This document shows positions 1 through 11,648 of a stretch of DNA of 64,000 bases, one piece after another. The stretch's first letter is position 1. The number at the start of each line of letters is the position of its first letter. Under the pieces are notes generated by a model that made no database searches, was not told the DNA's origin, and saw nothing but the letters and a program-made list of their open reading frames with translations. Position numbers and translations under genes: made by a program. Origin of the DNA: Marsupella aquatica. Taxonomy: Eukaryota > Marchantiophyta. The stretch spans positions 18,910,001 to 18,974,000 of the forward strand of contig OZ316898.1 of NCBI GenBank assembly GCA_973895155.1, given 5' to 3'.

Positions 1-3000
1 ATAAACTTAATACAAATGATTCATCTTGTCAGGGCACATTAAAATACAAATACTGGATAGAAAGTCTCAATAAGACAAAATCTGAAAGGTGGATTAGCCA
101 TTATAGCATGGTCATTTGGATAAGTCTTCCCTATTGTGTATTCGTTTCTTTTCCTTTCTTTGCAATGTAATATGTTGAAATATTTTGTAACAAAACATTA
201 GTGTAGGATTCCATCCGTGTTGCAAATATCTATTTGGGAATTGAATACTATGGGGGGTTGTTGATCTCAATGATGAAAGTAAGACAAAAGCAAATGTGTA
301 GACTAGTCCTGGTTAAATGTCCAATGGGAGAAGCTGCCTGGTTCCTGCCGTATCACCCATTTTCTGAGTAGGATGCGGCCATTGAATATTGGTAAAAACC
401 AATACTGAATATACGACAGTGGGGAGTAATTATGATCAAACATAACAGAATGAATTGTGTCAAATATGTGAATTCATCGAGTTGGGGCGAGAGATGTAGG
501 GCATGGTCCGATCATGAGGCTCACATGTGGCACATGGGTGGGTTGAAATTGCTGGGGGCAACCTACACTTTTGAGAAAATTAGTGGTATGGGCAAACAAT
601 CACTAGTCTGATAGCCAATAGTAGCGAAGCCAGTTAGGTTTCATCAGATTGTCCTACAGGAAGTGCATAATTTTAATGCACGAAAACCTCCTTCAAGGTA
701 ACATTCCAGATACTTTTCTGCCAAGGTGGTGAATGTCAGCTTGTGTGACTCATCTAATAATCCGAGATTTAAGGGTAACTAGTAGGGGGTTGTGGCTAGG
801 AGTAAAACTAGACAACAGCCTTGGGAATCTTCACCATAAGTGGCAAAGGTTTTTCAGAGAAGTGGTTCTAGCAAATTCTCACCACCATGGTTTCAGCTTG
901 CACCAGGGTTTTGACTACACGCATACATATCACACCGCCAAAGCAAAAGGGGGGCAACAAAGGAAACCCCAGGGAGACCAAAAGCTCGAGAGCCTCACAA
1001 AGAACAGAGCAGTTGATAAGCGATTGGCTAATGCAATGAAGCACTAGTTGCTTGGAGAGCATCTCATTGTTTCATGAAGCTATAAAAGGCACGCTTCCTT
1101 TGCATCGGACACATTTGGGAGGCACACTGTTGAGGTTTCCTTAGTTGTGAGAGTAATGCCTATTGCCTGTCTTGAATTGCGAAGAACACTTTTCAACCAT
1201 AATACATAAATCAATTTACTCAATCCAGGCGTACCTTTTCTACTAAGTTCAATCAGGTTGTGTTCCTCCTATTCTACTAAGTTCAACCGAGGTTATGTTC
1301 CTCGATAACAATGAACTGAGTGGGCATTGCTCTAGATGCTCTGTTTAGGAAGAACGCTTTCCTAAACAATTACTGCTATGATGTACTACAATGTGGCAAC
1401 TACTGTAAGCATGCTGAGCCTGTAAACCTCTCCATGCATCTGTCCCCATGGGAGTGTCGAGAGTAAAAGGTTCGCATCGGACTCTCACTGTAAGACCCCT
1501 TCCCAATTAATTTCGGTAGGGGTCACGAGACTGTAAGTTCTGATCAAAGTCTCCCTGCGTGTCTCCCCATTGATTTCTGTGGGGGTCACAAGAATGTTAC
1601 GGTTCCTAAAATCTCCAGGGCACGACTCCCTACTGACTTTACGGGGTCGCAAAATGTGAAGGTTCCTATAATTTCAATGCGTAACTCCATCTTAACGGGG
1701 CTCCCAACCTTCTACTACTACCACATGAGAATCCTCATTTTCTTTTATCTTGGATGAAACTATCGATACAGATGACTGTTGAAGGACATTACCAACCAAT
1801 TGCTTCCACATCTGGCGAACAGACCTGAATCCTCAGACTGTAACGGTGGAACTATAGTCTACACACGAGGTAACAAATATAGCTATACATGTAAGGGAGA
1901 ACTCCAATACAAGATGTCCACCATACAAACAAAGAAGACAATGATCAGAGCAAACCATATACAACTTCATTTTTTTACCAAAATCTATGTTTCGAGGGGA
2001 TAGTTGCTGTTCAAAAGATTTGGTGAACACCCCAAAACACTTGGAAGGCAAATGACCGCCTTAGTAGGTGGATTCCCACAAACACCTGTTTCGAAACAAT
2101 GGACACTTTTCCATACAACCCAAGTTAAGCTCAGAAGCACTTCCCATCTCTGAATACTACACTATGTGCCCATTGCCTGGTCCCTGTTGGAACTTTCATC
2201 ATGACAGTAATGAACATTTGGAGAAAGCTCCTGATAGGCTTGACCTTACACACCAGCCGCATTCATAGAGGCTTGCCTTCTTTGAGAACTGCTCCTGCAC
2301 AATACAAAGTAGAGCGAACATTTACTTCTCAAGTGAAATGACTTGCATATCCTTACGGAATAACAGAGCCAAACGCTCGGGTTCAGAGAAGATCGAATGA
2401 TCTTAGAACTTGAAGACCTTAAGAGGGAGTAGGGAAGAAGACAGCAACCGACTTCGCGAGACGAGTAATCTGGACCCTAAGTGAAACACAGACTAGACAG
2501 CCTTCAATTGAGTCTGTGGGAGACCTACAGAAGAAAGTAATCATCACTCAAACTCACTCGGCATACAAATGACAACAAACCGGAGTTCAAAAGCTCAAAC
2601 AGAAACAGATGTCGGGATAAGTAATCGTGCGGGAAATTATCCAGGCTAAGGACTCGGGATCAAGAAAGCTATGAAAAATCAACACAGCTTAGATGACAAA
2701 AACCATGTCCTCAGCTTATCAAGCATCCATCCAATGATAAATACATTCTTTTCTGCAGTCTTAAGAGATACGTCTTGGAAAACAAAAAGGAAACAAACAA
2801 GGAAGAGGGGAAGTATCCGAGTTTCAAAACCAACCTAATACAGGGAAACTTAAATTTTAAGATTAGCCAACTTGACCCATATGAGAAATTTATCTCTTAA
2901 AAATCCTGCCCTTATCTACCTGAAAGGAAATTTCAACAGACAATACACATACCACGATAATACTGAGCTCCACCAGCACGAGCACCATCACCATACCGGA

Positions 3001-3100
3001 ATTTCTGGAAACTATGTGATGGAGATATCAGGAAGTTCAAATTCTCTGCAGGTCAAGATCATCAAGTATAACTTTGAGCTCCTGATATAATATCCAGTTT
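1..3100. other. Intergenic region with short degenerate tandem repeats
   Basis: I see no supportable gene here. Two local repeat structures are visible. At about 1,220-1,305 a roughly 38 bp unit containing TTCTACTAAGTTCAA is duplicated. At about 1,440-1,690 three to four diverged copies of a roughly 63 bp unit follow one another, each with a variant of GGGGTCAC(A/G)AGA. ORFs in this stretch are short, overlap on both strands and resemble no family I know. Confidence 0.5.
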
Positions 3101-4175
3101 CTCAGCCTCGACGCACCTAAAGGGCTAACTCACACTCAAGAATGTAGTCGATATATTCGGCGGGTTTGCGGAAAGAGTGAATTGGTAGAGGGTTACACAG
3201 TCAAGTAGTACGGAAGGGAGTTACAGAGTTAATCATCCAATCATAGTCTACTGTCCTACGAAAATCAGCTTTGCTGGACGTGCCCACAGAACGAACCTTT
3301 GCCGGCCATCGAATCAATACCCTTTTTACAGCTCGTTAGACAAGATTGTTCGCGGAAACTTAGTAATAGGGCACGCGTAACAACACTACCTAAGAGCAAC
3401 ATTTACAAGAAGCTCCTATTATACATACTTATAGTCCACTTCTGTTTGGAGAAAAAAGTACATGCTGAGAGATCAACCATATGCCTGACAAAATCATGAC
3501 TCTACGCTCAAAAAAGGGCTGAGCGAATGACCATCGTAAAGCTCCAAGCTCCACTAGAGGAGGTACAGTAGCACCGATACTCACAGAGCCTCTCAGTCCC
3601 AAAATAAACATAGAAGATTCAAGCGCCACAGATGTTTCACGGAGGAAATCCTGACTCAGGTGACCTAACATCGAGGCGAGTAAATCTATCCCTTTTAAGT
3701 GCAACATTCACATTCACTTTCACATCGCAGCCAGGCTCAAATGGGCAGCTTCCTTTGGTCAGATATTTTAACAATTCGAGGGATATTTACAGCATGACAT
3801 GGAGCAAGAAAATGGACGCAATTCATACAAAGGCACAAGGAACGGTTGCAATGTGGGTAAAAAAAGTAGGGACAGTTCCGATGTTCTATCGGATATGTCA
3901 TTGCAAATGCCACAGAGACTGAGCCTGCCGACTTTCCCTGGGGAGAAAATTGGCATAATTCCTTATCATAGACACACTATTCAAGAATTTCAGCTACAGA
4001 CAGTTTTCGGAGCAATTGCAACAAAAACAGGCCGAGAAAGAGACAATCTCCATTTAATTCTAGCACATACCAAACTCACATACAGGAGAGAGAGCTTTCG
4101 GCAATGGAAGCACTGACCAGTGTCAGATTACGTGACTGGTAACATTAATCGAGGTAGAAGGATGCAAAAACGTAC

Positions 4176-4578
4176 CATTCTGCAGAGGCTGCGCTTGTTG
4201 TTGCTGCAGAGGCTGCTGTTGCTGATAGTACGGCTGGCGCTGCTGGTATGGCAGGTGATGCTGTTGCTGTTGAGGAACAGCAACGGGAGAAGGTTGATCC
4301 TCTAAGTCATCCAATATGCCAGACTGAAACCCAAGCTCCAGCAGCTCATCGATGTCGTCAAAATCATGCTCCTCCTTCCTTGCAGCAACGGCAGCAGCCT
4401 GTTCGTTCTCCTCCGACACAAATCTCTCCTTCATCCACCACTCCCGGAACGACGTACTCGACTGGATCAGTTGCCACCACTCCGGAGAGAAGTCCTCAGC
4501 CGCTTGATACGCCGCAGGGACGAACGCGGGTGCATTTGGATTCAGAGATGATGCAATTGGCGGCGGCTTAGACGCCAT
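4176..4578 (-). CDS. ERD15: ERD15-like PAM2-motif protein (main coding exon; C-terminus unresolved)
   Basis: The product resembles plant ERD15/CID-type small acidic proteins, which bind the MLLE domain of poly(A)-binding protein and act in dehydration and ABA responses. The chosen ATG at 4,578 opens with MASKPPP, followed within about 20 residues by a PAM2 motif ([15 protein letters not shown]) and the family block around [11 protein letters not shown] and [10 protein letters not shown]. An acidic segment with [11 protein letters not shown] and a Gln-rich tail follow. An upstream in-frame ATG at 4,599 is less likely, because a good acceptor (TATGTAG) lies between it and 4,578, suggesting a leader intron. 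The frame stays open to a stop at 4,123, but CAGAATG|GTACGT at 4,176/4,175 is a strong donor, so the tail beyond it is probably intron and a short last exon should lie below 4,100. I could not place that exon. Family identity is firm; the 3' structure is not. Confidence 0.85.
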
Positions 4579-4589
4579 CGACACTCCTA

Positions 4590-5610
4590 CATACCACATG
4601 CAGCAGAAGACACTGTTGCTCTCTTCTTCCTCCCAACCTCAATTGGCCTCCAGCCCATCCACCAACCACCACGCCCTACCTGTAAGCACCCCCAATTCCT
4701 CTCACCTCCAAGCTCCTTCGTCGGCCAACCTGTCTACACCCCACAATTTGCACGAGAAATCTCAACAAACTGCAAGCATTTCAATCGAAAGCACCTCCAC
4801 TGGCAATGACATCAGCTTCGCTCTCAATCACCCCAGCCCCACGTACAGCACGAGTTTCCCTGATACCAAACATACTCTCTTCTCCTCTCCCCTCCTCTCC
4901 CCTCCTTTCCTCTCCTCTCTTCTCGTGGACTACACAACATAGGATAGCAAAGCTGGGGTTGGTCTAACGTCCTTCCATCCAAGTTGTGTCCATCCTCTTC
5001 ACGATTGCCATCTGGTTCCGTGACCCGGCAGCAGACTACAGTCCAGGTGACTAGCAGCCAGTAAAAAACCCCAAAACACCGAGAGACAGGGACACAGAGA
5101 CCGGGAAGAGAGAGAGGAGACACACAGAGAGAGAGAAGGAGACGGAGGCTACCCAAGCAGAGCAGTGCAAGTCAAGTCAAGGCAAGCCAAAAAAAGGCAC
5201 GGCAACACACATCCCACAACCCCGAACCCACCTCCAGCTGATTTGTTGCTGCTGCTCCTGCTGCAAATAGTTGTCCTGTCGTCGATTGCGCACAACCCAC
5301 ATCCCCCTCCTCCTCCTCCTCCTACCTCTCTCTTTCTCGATCCTCCTCCTCCTCCTCTTTTCCTCCACCCGGCAACAACGTGCTGTGCTACACCACCACT
5401 CCCCCCTTCTCGTCTCATTCCCGTCTCCTTCACTCTCGCTAGACTCTCTACTCGTGCACGAGACCGACACACCGACTCTTTCTCTCCTTTTCTCTCTTTT
5501 TCCTCTCTCTCTCTCTGTGTCTCTGTCTGTCGCCTCGAGCTTCTCCTGACCATCCCCGCCACACTACAAACGTACGCCCTGCGTCGCCTCCACCAGGTAC
5601 CGTAGAGCAC
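4590..5610 (-). promoter_or_regulatory. GA-rich leader and probable 5' UTR/intron of the ERD15-like gene
   Basis: Read on the minus strand this stretch is strongly GA-rich, with GGAGGA runs near 5,300-5,370 and GAGAGA runs near 5,100-5,135 and 5,480-5,525. Such GA/CT leaders are common upstream of plant stress genes. A leader-intron acceptor is likely at about 4,586. A donor candidate (GAGAG|GTAGGAGG) lies near 5,325. The overlapping ORFs on both strands here are low-complexity products of the purine bias and are not called. Confidence 0.5.
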
Positions 5611-5654
5611 GGTAATTTGTAATTAAGGGAGGGTGTTTCGCTCTGCTGTTTATA

Positions 5655-7265
5655 ATAAGGTCCCCCAAAATTGGCATAGCCTTCTCAAGTTGCCTCCGAA
5701 TATCTAAATTGATTAGTATGCTGCCCCCCAAAAATTGCATAACCTTCTCAAGTTGCCTTTAAAAGGAAATTGATTGTTAGTATCCTGGCCCCTTCTACTC
5801 GGCCCGCAAATTGCATAACCTTCTCAAGTTGCCTTTAAACATAAATTGATTGTTAGTATCCTGTCCCCTTCTACTCTGCCCCGCAAATTGCATAATCTTC
5901 TCAAGTTGCCTCCACTAGTAATTCAATTAGTAAGCTGCCCACATCTAAGCTGCCCCATAAATTGCATGACCATCTCAAGTTGCCTCCAAAGAAGTTCAAT
6001 TAGTAAGCTGCCCCACAAACTGCATAACCTTCTCAAGTTGCCTCCAAAAGAAGTTGGATGAGTAAGCTGCCCCACCAATTGCATAACCTTCTCAAGTTGC
6101 CTCCAAAAGAAGTTTCAATATTAAGCTGCCCCTCGTTTAAATCACCATTAGCCATGACAAAAACCTGGTTACACAAGATTTCACCATAAATAGTATCATT
6201 TCCTGAATTTGTGGAACAATATGGAACAGAGAGGAGAAGAATGAGAGGAAAGTGAAAAAGGGAGAATTCTTGGACACTTCCCCCTTTTATATGGCTAGTG
6301 GCGGTTTAAGCTGCCCCGCAAATTGCATAACCTTCTTCGGTTGCCTTTCGAAGTAAAATAATTAGTAAGTGAGTTGTGCCTGTCTGAGCTGCCCCACAAA
6401 TTGCATAACCTTCTTCAGTTGCCTCCAAAAGAAATTCAATTAGTAAGCTGCCCCAAAAAATTTCATTACCTTCTCAAGGGAAAGCAAAGCCTGGGTGGAC
6501 CTTCACTTTGGATACAGTGCTCCCATGGACCACATTTTTGGTGGCGTTTTGGGCTTATAACTTGATGATTATAACTTTTTGTTTTTCACCTGCAAGGCAA
6601 CTAAAGAAGGAGTAGACCTAGAAAAGACACAAGCACATATATTTCATATCAACATAATACAAATTGATCTAATTAAATTTACCCCTCTGCATTCCATGAT
6701 GAATGACTCAACAAAAACTGCCAAAATTTCTCTGCCACTTTGATGGAAGTTTAGCCTACCTACTCCTCTAGCACATCCTCAAAACTAAAAAATACTTGAA
6801 TTTATGAACACCAAGTTATTACAATTAAACTCAAGTTTTGGGACATATGGTCCATTGGGGTTTCAAAGACCAATGTTGTGGTCCATGGGAGCATCATTTT
6901 CTTCTCAAGGTGCCTCTAAAAGAAATTCAATTATACATCTACCCCAGTAATAAACTGCCCCACAAATTGCATAACCTTAGTCAGTTGCCTCCAAAAGTAA
7001 GTTAGTTAGTAAGCTGCCCCCATCTAAGCTGCCCCCAAATTTCCACATTCAACTTTCTCAAGTTGCCTCCCAAAGTTATCTAATTAGTAAGCTGGCCCGA
7101 TCTAAGTTACCCCCCAAAATTGCATGACATTGTTGAGCTTCCCCTGTCTAAGTTACACCCAATTTTGCATAACCTTCTTAAGCTGCCTCAAAAACTAATC
7201 AGTAAGTTGCCCCAATCCAAGTAATTTGCATAACCTTCTTAAGTTGCCTCCAAAACTAATTAACC
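5655..7265 (+). repeat. Degenerate array of about 60 bp units
   Basis: About fourteen units share a core close to GCTGCCCCACAAATTGCATA, then ACCTTCTCAAGTTGCCTCC, then an A-rich tail ending TTAGTAAG. Clear units begin near 5,718, 5,787, 5,864, 5,950, 6,008, 6,067, 6,309, 6,390, 6,449, 6,955, 7,014, 7,092 and 7,207. Spacing is 58-60 bp where units are intact and longer where they carry insertions. The array falls into three blocks, split by unrelated sequence at 6,150-6,305 and by a MITE-like insertion at about 6,480-6,900. The short ORFs inside it simply translate the repeat. Confidence 0.85.
6480..6900. mobile_element. MITE-like insertion inside the 60 bp array
   Basis: About 420 bp without the array unit is flanked on both sides by CTTCTCAAGG (6,470-6,479 and 6,901-6,910). 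That could be a 10 bp target-site duplication, or two copies of the array core. Near the ends lie inverted copies of GTGCTCCCATGGACCACA (about 6,519 and, reversed, about 6,879). A 9-10 bp duplication would fit a Mutator-like element. There is no coding capacity. A related smaller piece with inverted GGATGGACCAC lies at about 63,826-63,925. Confidence 0.5.
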
Positions 7266-7371
7266 AGGCTGCAACCAAAGCTATGTGGTCACAACAGGTT
7301 AAATCAGTATCTAGACTTCATATGATTTTTACAATTATACCTTCCTACAACACTTTCTGGGGCAAGGTAGG

Positions 7372-7715
7372 TTTTAAGGTTTAGAGAGGAACCTTATGTC
7401 ACCTCATGTGAAGACAGATGTGCTAAGGTCCTGCTCTAATTTTGTAGATTGATTTCTGGCGGTTAGATCCAAAGAGTATTCGTTATATAATCATCCTAAA
7501 TTGATTTTTGACCGTTAGATCTAAAGAGTGGTCCTTATCTAAGTTTCAAAGATTAATTTCTGACTGTTAGATCTCCCCAGATTTAAGGATGACCATCAGG
7601 TTCTGGCCAATGGAGTAGGTGACTAGGTGGGAAGCTGGCTACTGGCCGGAAGACCAAAAACCTAGGAAAAACTTGCATAAGTGGCAAAATCTAAGTGGAT
7701 TCTAGCAAAATTTAT
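7372..7715 (+). repeat. Dispersed repeat family R1, copy 1
   Basis: This is one of at least eight diverged copies of a non-coding repeat. Its landmarks, in order, are: a variant of AAGGTTTTTCTTTTTAGCCAG at one end; a phrase like GTTAGATCTCCCTAGATCTA in the middle; a phrase like GGCCTGTGACTAGGTGG; and a phrase like TTTGCCAAAAGTGGCAAA at the other end. This copy has a tandemly repeated middle, with the GTTAGATC phrase occurring three times (about 7,465, 7,525 and 7,567). Size and structure suggest a MITE or other non-autonomous element. Confidence 0.55.
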
Positions 7716-7744
7716 CTCATAAAGAAGTCTAGTGAGGCAATTGC

Positions 7745-7905
7745 TTCTTTTATTGATTTCCTGCCTAAGGGTGGCTTTACAAACACTTGGGGCATTGCTT
7801 CATTTTCTTCCCCCTGAGATTAAATCTGGACCTTATAATGAGAGAAAATGGATCTTGATTGGCTTTACAAGAATTGGGGGCCACTAAGATATGGTCCCTA
7901 ATTAC
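7745..7905 (+). repeat. Dispersed repeat R2, single copy
   Basis: The sequence from CTAAGGGTGGCTTTAC to GGGGGCCACTAAGATATGG is a diverged relative of the unit tandemly duplicated at 11,302-11,648. The shared order is: a GGTGGC phrase, GGGCATTGCTTC, a CCCCTGAGATTAAATCTG phrase and a TACAAGAATTGGGGGCCA phrase. No coding capacity is evident. Confidence 0.5.
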
Positions 7906-8524
7906 CCTACATGGCAAGCAATTGGCCCAAGAAAATCTTAATCAAAGACCAAAAAGTTGCCAAATTTTTGCCAGAAGTTTTCCAGACAGGACAGCGGGAA
8001 AACTTGACTTGAGGCGGACTGCCGTGGCAAACAGTGTCTTCTGGTAAAATAGGATACTAACACATGTTTTGGTTTGGCTAGGTATGAGAAAAGATACCAG
8101 AAAAATAGACTGAGAAACCTTTTTGTTTGGGAAAATTTAATGTGGTCACCCTTCAAAGTTTGAAAGCATTTTTTTGAAATTGGAATTGCAAACCAAATTA
8201 CGACTCCTTTAAACCACAGGGTCACCAGCCCATACACCACGGCAAGGTGGGGCATCGCAGCAGGGCAGGGCAACAAAGGGAAGGGCAAGGTCAGGCCTGG
8301 GCTGAACCCAGGGCCTTTATAGTTGAGATCTAATCAGTGTAGCAGCTTCCTCAATGAAAGGAAGACACAGCAGATTGTGTGAATTTGATGACGATATATG
8401 CTCCTTCACTGGGGCAGGGTATAATAGTAGCGGACATTTTGTACTGATGAATGAAGTGTGTGCAAGAGGGCATCAAGGAATCTACTCCATACACAGGGGA
8501 TATCCGGGAAGGGTAGAGGGGCAA

Positions 8525-8632
8525 CAAGGAGACAAAATATTATTGTTAGGAAACAGGGGCAACGGCATCCTATGTAATGGAACGACCCCCCTCCTCTTTT
8601 CAATGCCTCAACAATAATATTTTGTCTCCTTG
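8525..8632. repeat. Short inverted repeat (26 bp arms)
   Basis: The arm CAAGGAGACAAAATATTATT (start 8,525, running to 8,550) recurs as its reverse complement at 8,607-8,632, separated by about 56 bp. It would form a hairpin if transcribed. It may be the core of a decayed foldback element. Confidence 0.7.
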
Positions 8633-8839
8633 CAAATGTCAATGTGGCAAGGAACTGTGCCGCTGTTTCTTTCCATTTGACAAGTGGCGTGATGGACGGA
8701 TGATTTTTTTTTCTGTTTTGGGCTGGGCTCAAAAGAGACGATATTATATTGTTTTATCTATCTATTATAAGGGGATCAGCTGGGACATAAAAAAACGGGA
8801 CAGAAACATGTTACCATAATAAACTCACCTCTTAGTTAA

Positions 8840-9127
8840 ACCACAGGTGCACATACAAAAGCTATGGGTTACCCGTAGCTGTCATTGTGCACAACAAAAA
8901 TTTTCAAAATTTTCTTTCACTCTAAGAGGAGAGCACGACACAAACTTCTCACAATCACTGGAATCTCATTTGTCCATGATATAAGCCAATCTTGGGCTCA
9001 AAACGTAGATCTCGGCCAGATCTATGTTTCTCAAAAAAGAAAAACTAAAAATAGTGACCTTGTTAGGAGTTATTGATAAAATGAATCTCTGTTATCTTAG
9101 TGGTTGGGGAGAGCTGGCACCTGTGGT
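8840..9127. mobile_element. TTAA-flanked MITE with 11 bp terminal inverted repeats
   Basis: The 288 bp element begins ACCACAGGTGC and ends with its exact reverse complement GCACCTGTGGT. TTAA flanks it on both sides (8,836-8,839 and 9,128-9,131). Shortly inside the left end is the palindromic phrase AGCTATGGGTTACCCGTAGC. A related element with near-identical termini sits at 59,596-59,810. There is no coding capacity. The TTAA target resembles that of piggyBac-type elements, but the terminal sequence is not the canonical one, so no superfamily is assigned. Confidence 0.7.
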
Positions 9128-9131
9128 TTAA

Positions 9132-11295
9132 GTAACTCAGCATCCAATGGGTTAAAGTAATTCTATGATGGGCAAACAAATCAGGCTCGAAATAACAACG
9201 AATAAACAACTCCTTTTAGATATGAGCCTATTTTGACTCATGTTAGGGGGCTTTACAAGAACTAGCAGAGGGACCAGTCTTACATTTTAACACTTAGATG
9301 CAATCCCAACCATTAATTTAAGAGTAATTGGCCTTCTTGAGTTTAGAAGACTTATGGGCAGCCTTTTCAAACATTGTTTTGCCCAGATGCACGTGGCAGT
9401 TAGTGGGTCCCAATGAGTAAAGGTTTAATGGTGACCTGTACAGTGTTATTGGAGTTATATGCTTGATGACACCCCTGGCAAAACTTTCTTATGTGATGAC
9501 CCCCAATGAAAGTTTTGTTACCTACTAGAACTAGTTCATGTGAAAGTTTTGTTACCTACTAGGACCCCTCTTAATGAGTAGTAGAAGAATTTATTTTAAA
9601 TGGAGGAACTACACAGTTTTCGGCCTCTTTACCACATCCTTGTGCAGTTTTGTTCTATAATGTGCCAAGTCGCTCTATTTGCAGTCATGGTCACCCTTTG
9701 CAGTTTCCAACAGTTTACTAAAGCAGTCTTTTGCTGTCGTTTGGTGAAGACATCCTGGTTTATGTCTTCAAATCAATTAGGGTTCAGTAGTGGCACTTCT
9801 GTCTCATCGGTTTTGGGGGCAAGTATTGTTTTGTAGTGGATTTTGGTACACATTTTTACGATAAGGGCAGAGATGATGGCAATGGTGAGTTCTGTGGGCT
9901 TAGGATTTTGATTATTGCTTAGTGATGACATTTGTGACTTTCAAGAGTCTCTTGCAATCTGTTTTGTGAATGGGATTTGTCTATCATGAAGTGCTACACA
10001 ATGTTGGGAAAACACCAAGTTTGATATTTGGGTTTTTTAAAAATGTTAACATTGTTTGTGTGTGGAGTACTTTCTTCCCCCTCTTGCTATTCATAATCTC
10101 CAGCAATGATTGCATCTAACTAACTTGTATCACATCCCTCGTCCTGTTACATACAAAGTCCCTTCTACTACCCATGCACGGATAGTCGTACCATGAAAAA
10201 CTTTAGAAACATCATTGAAGGACTGTGGGTAGCTTGTGTGAAAGTAAACTTAATGAAAACTGCAGTAGGATAAATATTCAAACCGGAAGACATCAACCAT
10301 ATTGTCTTCACTCAGGTTACATCGCAGTTTGGGCAACCGTGACCACTATTCAATAGTTATTCCTATGGTATATTGACCGTCCAAGGTTGGGTCTCATTTA
10401 TGACAATGTTGTTCATGGTTCAGGCACAGTTCACCATAAATTTCACAATAGTTGTTGCTGGCCATAGTATCAAGCAAGTTCTAGTTGGTACCAATACTTT
10501 CAAAGGGTCCTATCAGGTAAAAATGTTCTACCAGGGGTCCCATCAAGCATCTACTTCCTGTTATTGTCACCAAAGTTTAGACCTCAAATTTTTTGTCACC
10601 TTGACCTCTTGGAGTGCATTGAGCCCATTCCCCATGCAGGCCCCTCCATTAGTCATAGGCCTGCAAGTTCAAAATAACTGTGCACCCCTTTTGGCTGGGA
10701 ATTGTGGCACTGTCGGTTAGCTTGTTCTTGTGAAGGCCCCCTCTAGAAGTGGATGCATATCTTTTGTTGCATGCTCAGCTAATTCTAGTAGAGGACCTAT
10801 CCTCAACTATTTTTGTGCAGCTGGCCTATGCTCCACTAGTAACAAGCCCGTGATCAGTTAGTTTTCAGCGGCCTACCCATATATGCTTGGCAACTGATCT
10901 AGATAATTCTAGTAGAGGGCCCGTGCTCAACTAATTTAGAGTCAGGCCAATGCTTGATTAATTTTTGCAACAGAAAGATGCTCTGCATATGTGAGATCAT
11001 AACCTCATGATACAGGCACTAGGTAGTCCCCGTTGAACTAAAGGGTCTAGAGAAACAATAGTGTTGTTTCATGTGACAAGGAAAATTTCCCAGTGACAGG
11101 CACTGCATTTGCTGGCAATTGAGTAATTGAACAAACTGTGGGTCAGAAAATACCAGATGGTTTTCAAGTCGCCTAACCAGATTAGAGAAATTTTCTCTAT
11201 GAGAACCTAAGGTAACAAGGGAAATGACCAGGGGAAGCAAAAGGTTCAAATGACAATAATATATATACATTTTGTATGATACATAACAACAGAGG
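9132..11295. other. Intergenic region, no gene recognised
   Basis: No supportable gene. A phrase GAAAGTTTTGTTACCTACTA is repeated at about 9,508 and 9,543. A phrase AATTCTAGTAGAGG(A/G)CC with its surroundings recurs at about 10,781 and 10,906. The longest plus-strand ORF (10,373-10,720) has no recognisable domain and sits in repeat-like sequence. Confidence 0.4.
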
Positions 11296-11301
11296 GTCTA
11301 C

Positions 11302-11648
11302 TTTTCAGCCGCCCTTGCCAGGACTAACACAAAACTAGTATGAAAATAAGGGTGGCCTTACACAATGATAAGGGCCATTGCTTCTTTATTCCCTCTAACT
11401 TCAAATCTGAACCCCATAGTAAGCAGATTGGCTCTGCAAGAACTTGAGGCCATTAAGGTATGGTGTCCACCTTTCAGCCGCCCTTGCCAGGACTAACACA
11501 AAACTAGTATGAAAATAAGGGCGGCCTTACACAATGATAAGGGCCATTGCTTCTTTATTCCCTCTAACTTCAAATCTGAACTCCATAGTAAGCAGATTGG
11601 CTGCCATTGGCTCTACAAGAACTTGAGGCCATGAAGGTATGGTGTCTA
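11302..11648 (+). repeat. Tandem duplication of about 170 bp (family R2)
   Basis: Two adjacent copies start with TTCAGCCGCCCTTGCCAGGA at about 11,304 and 11,473, giving a period near 169 bp. They run through to a GGTATGGTGTC phrase. They differ at only a few positions, plus a roughly 10 bp insertion (CTGCCATTGG) in the second. The unit is related to the single R2 copy at 7,745-7,905. Confidence 0.85.

Noticed and set aside
1070-1340. Possible solo LTR (CTATAAAAGGCAC TATA-like box near 1,080)
   Set aside because: No second copy or target-site duplication found; only the TATA-like box supports it.
5149-5610. 153- and 146-codon ORFs on opposite strands in the ERD15 leader
   Set aside because: Both are artefacts of CT/GA bias, with runs of PPPP/LLLL and RRRR/GGGG.
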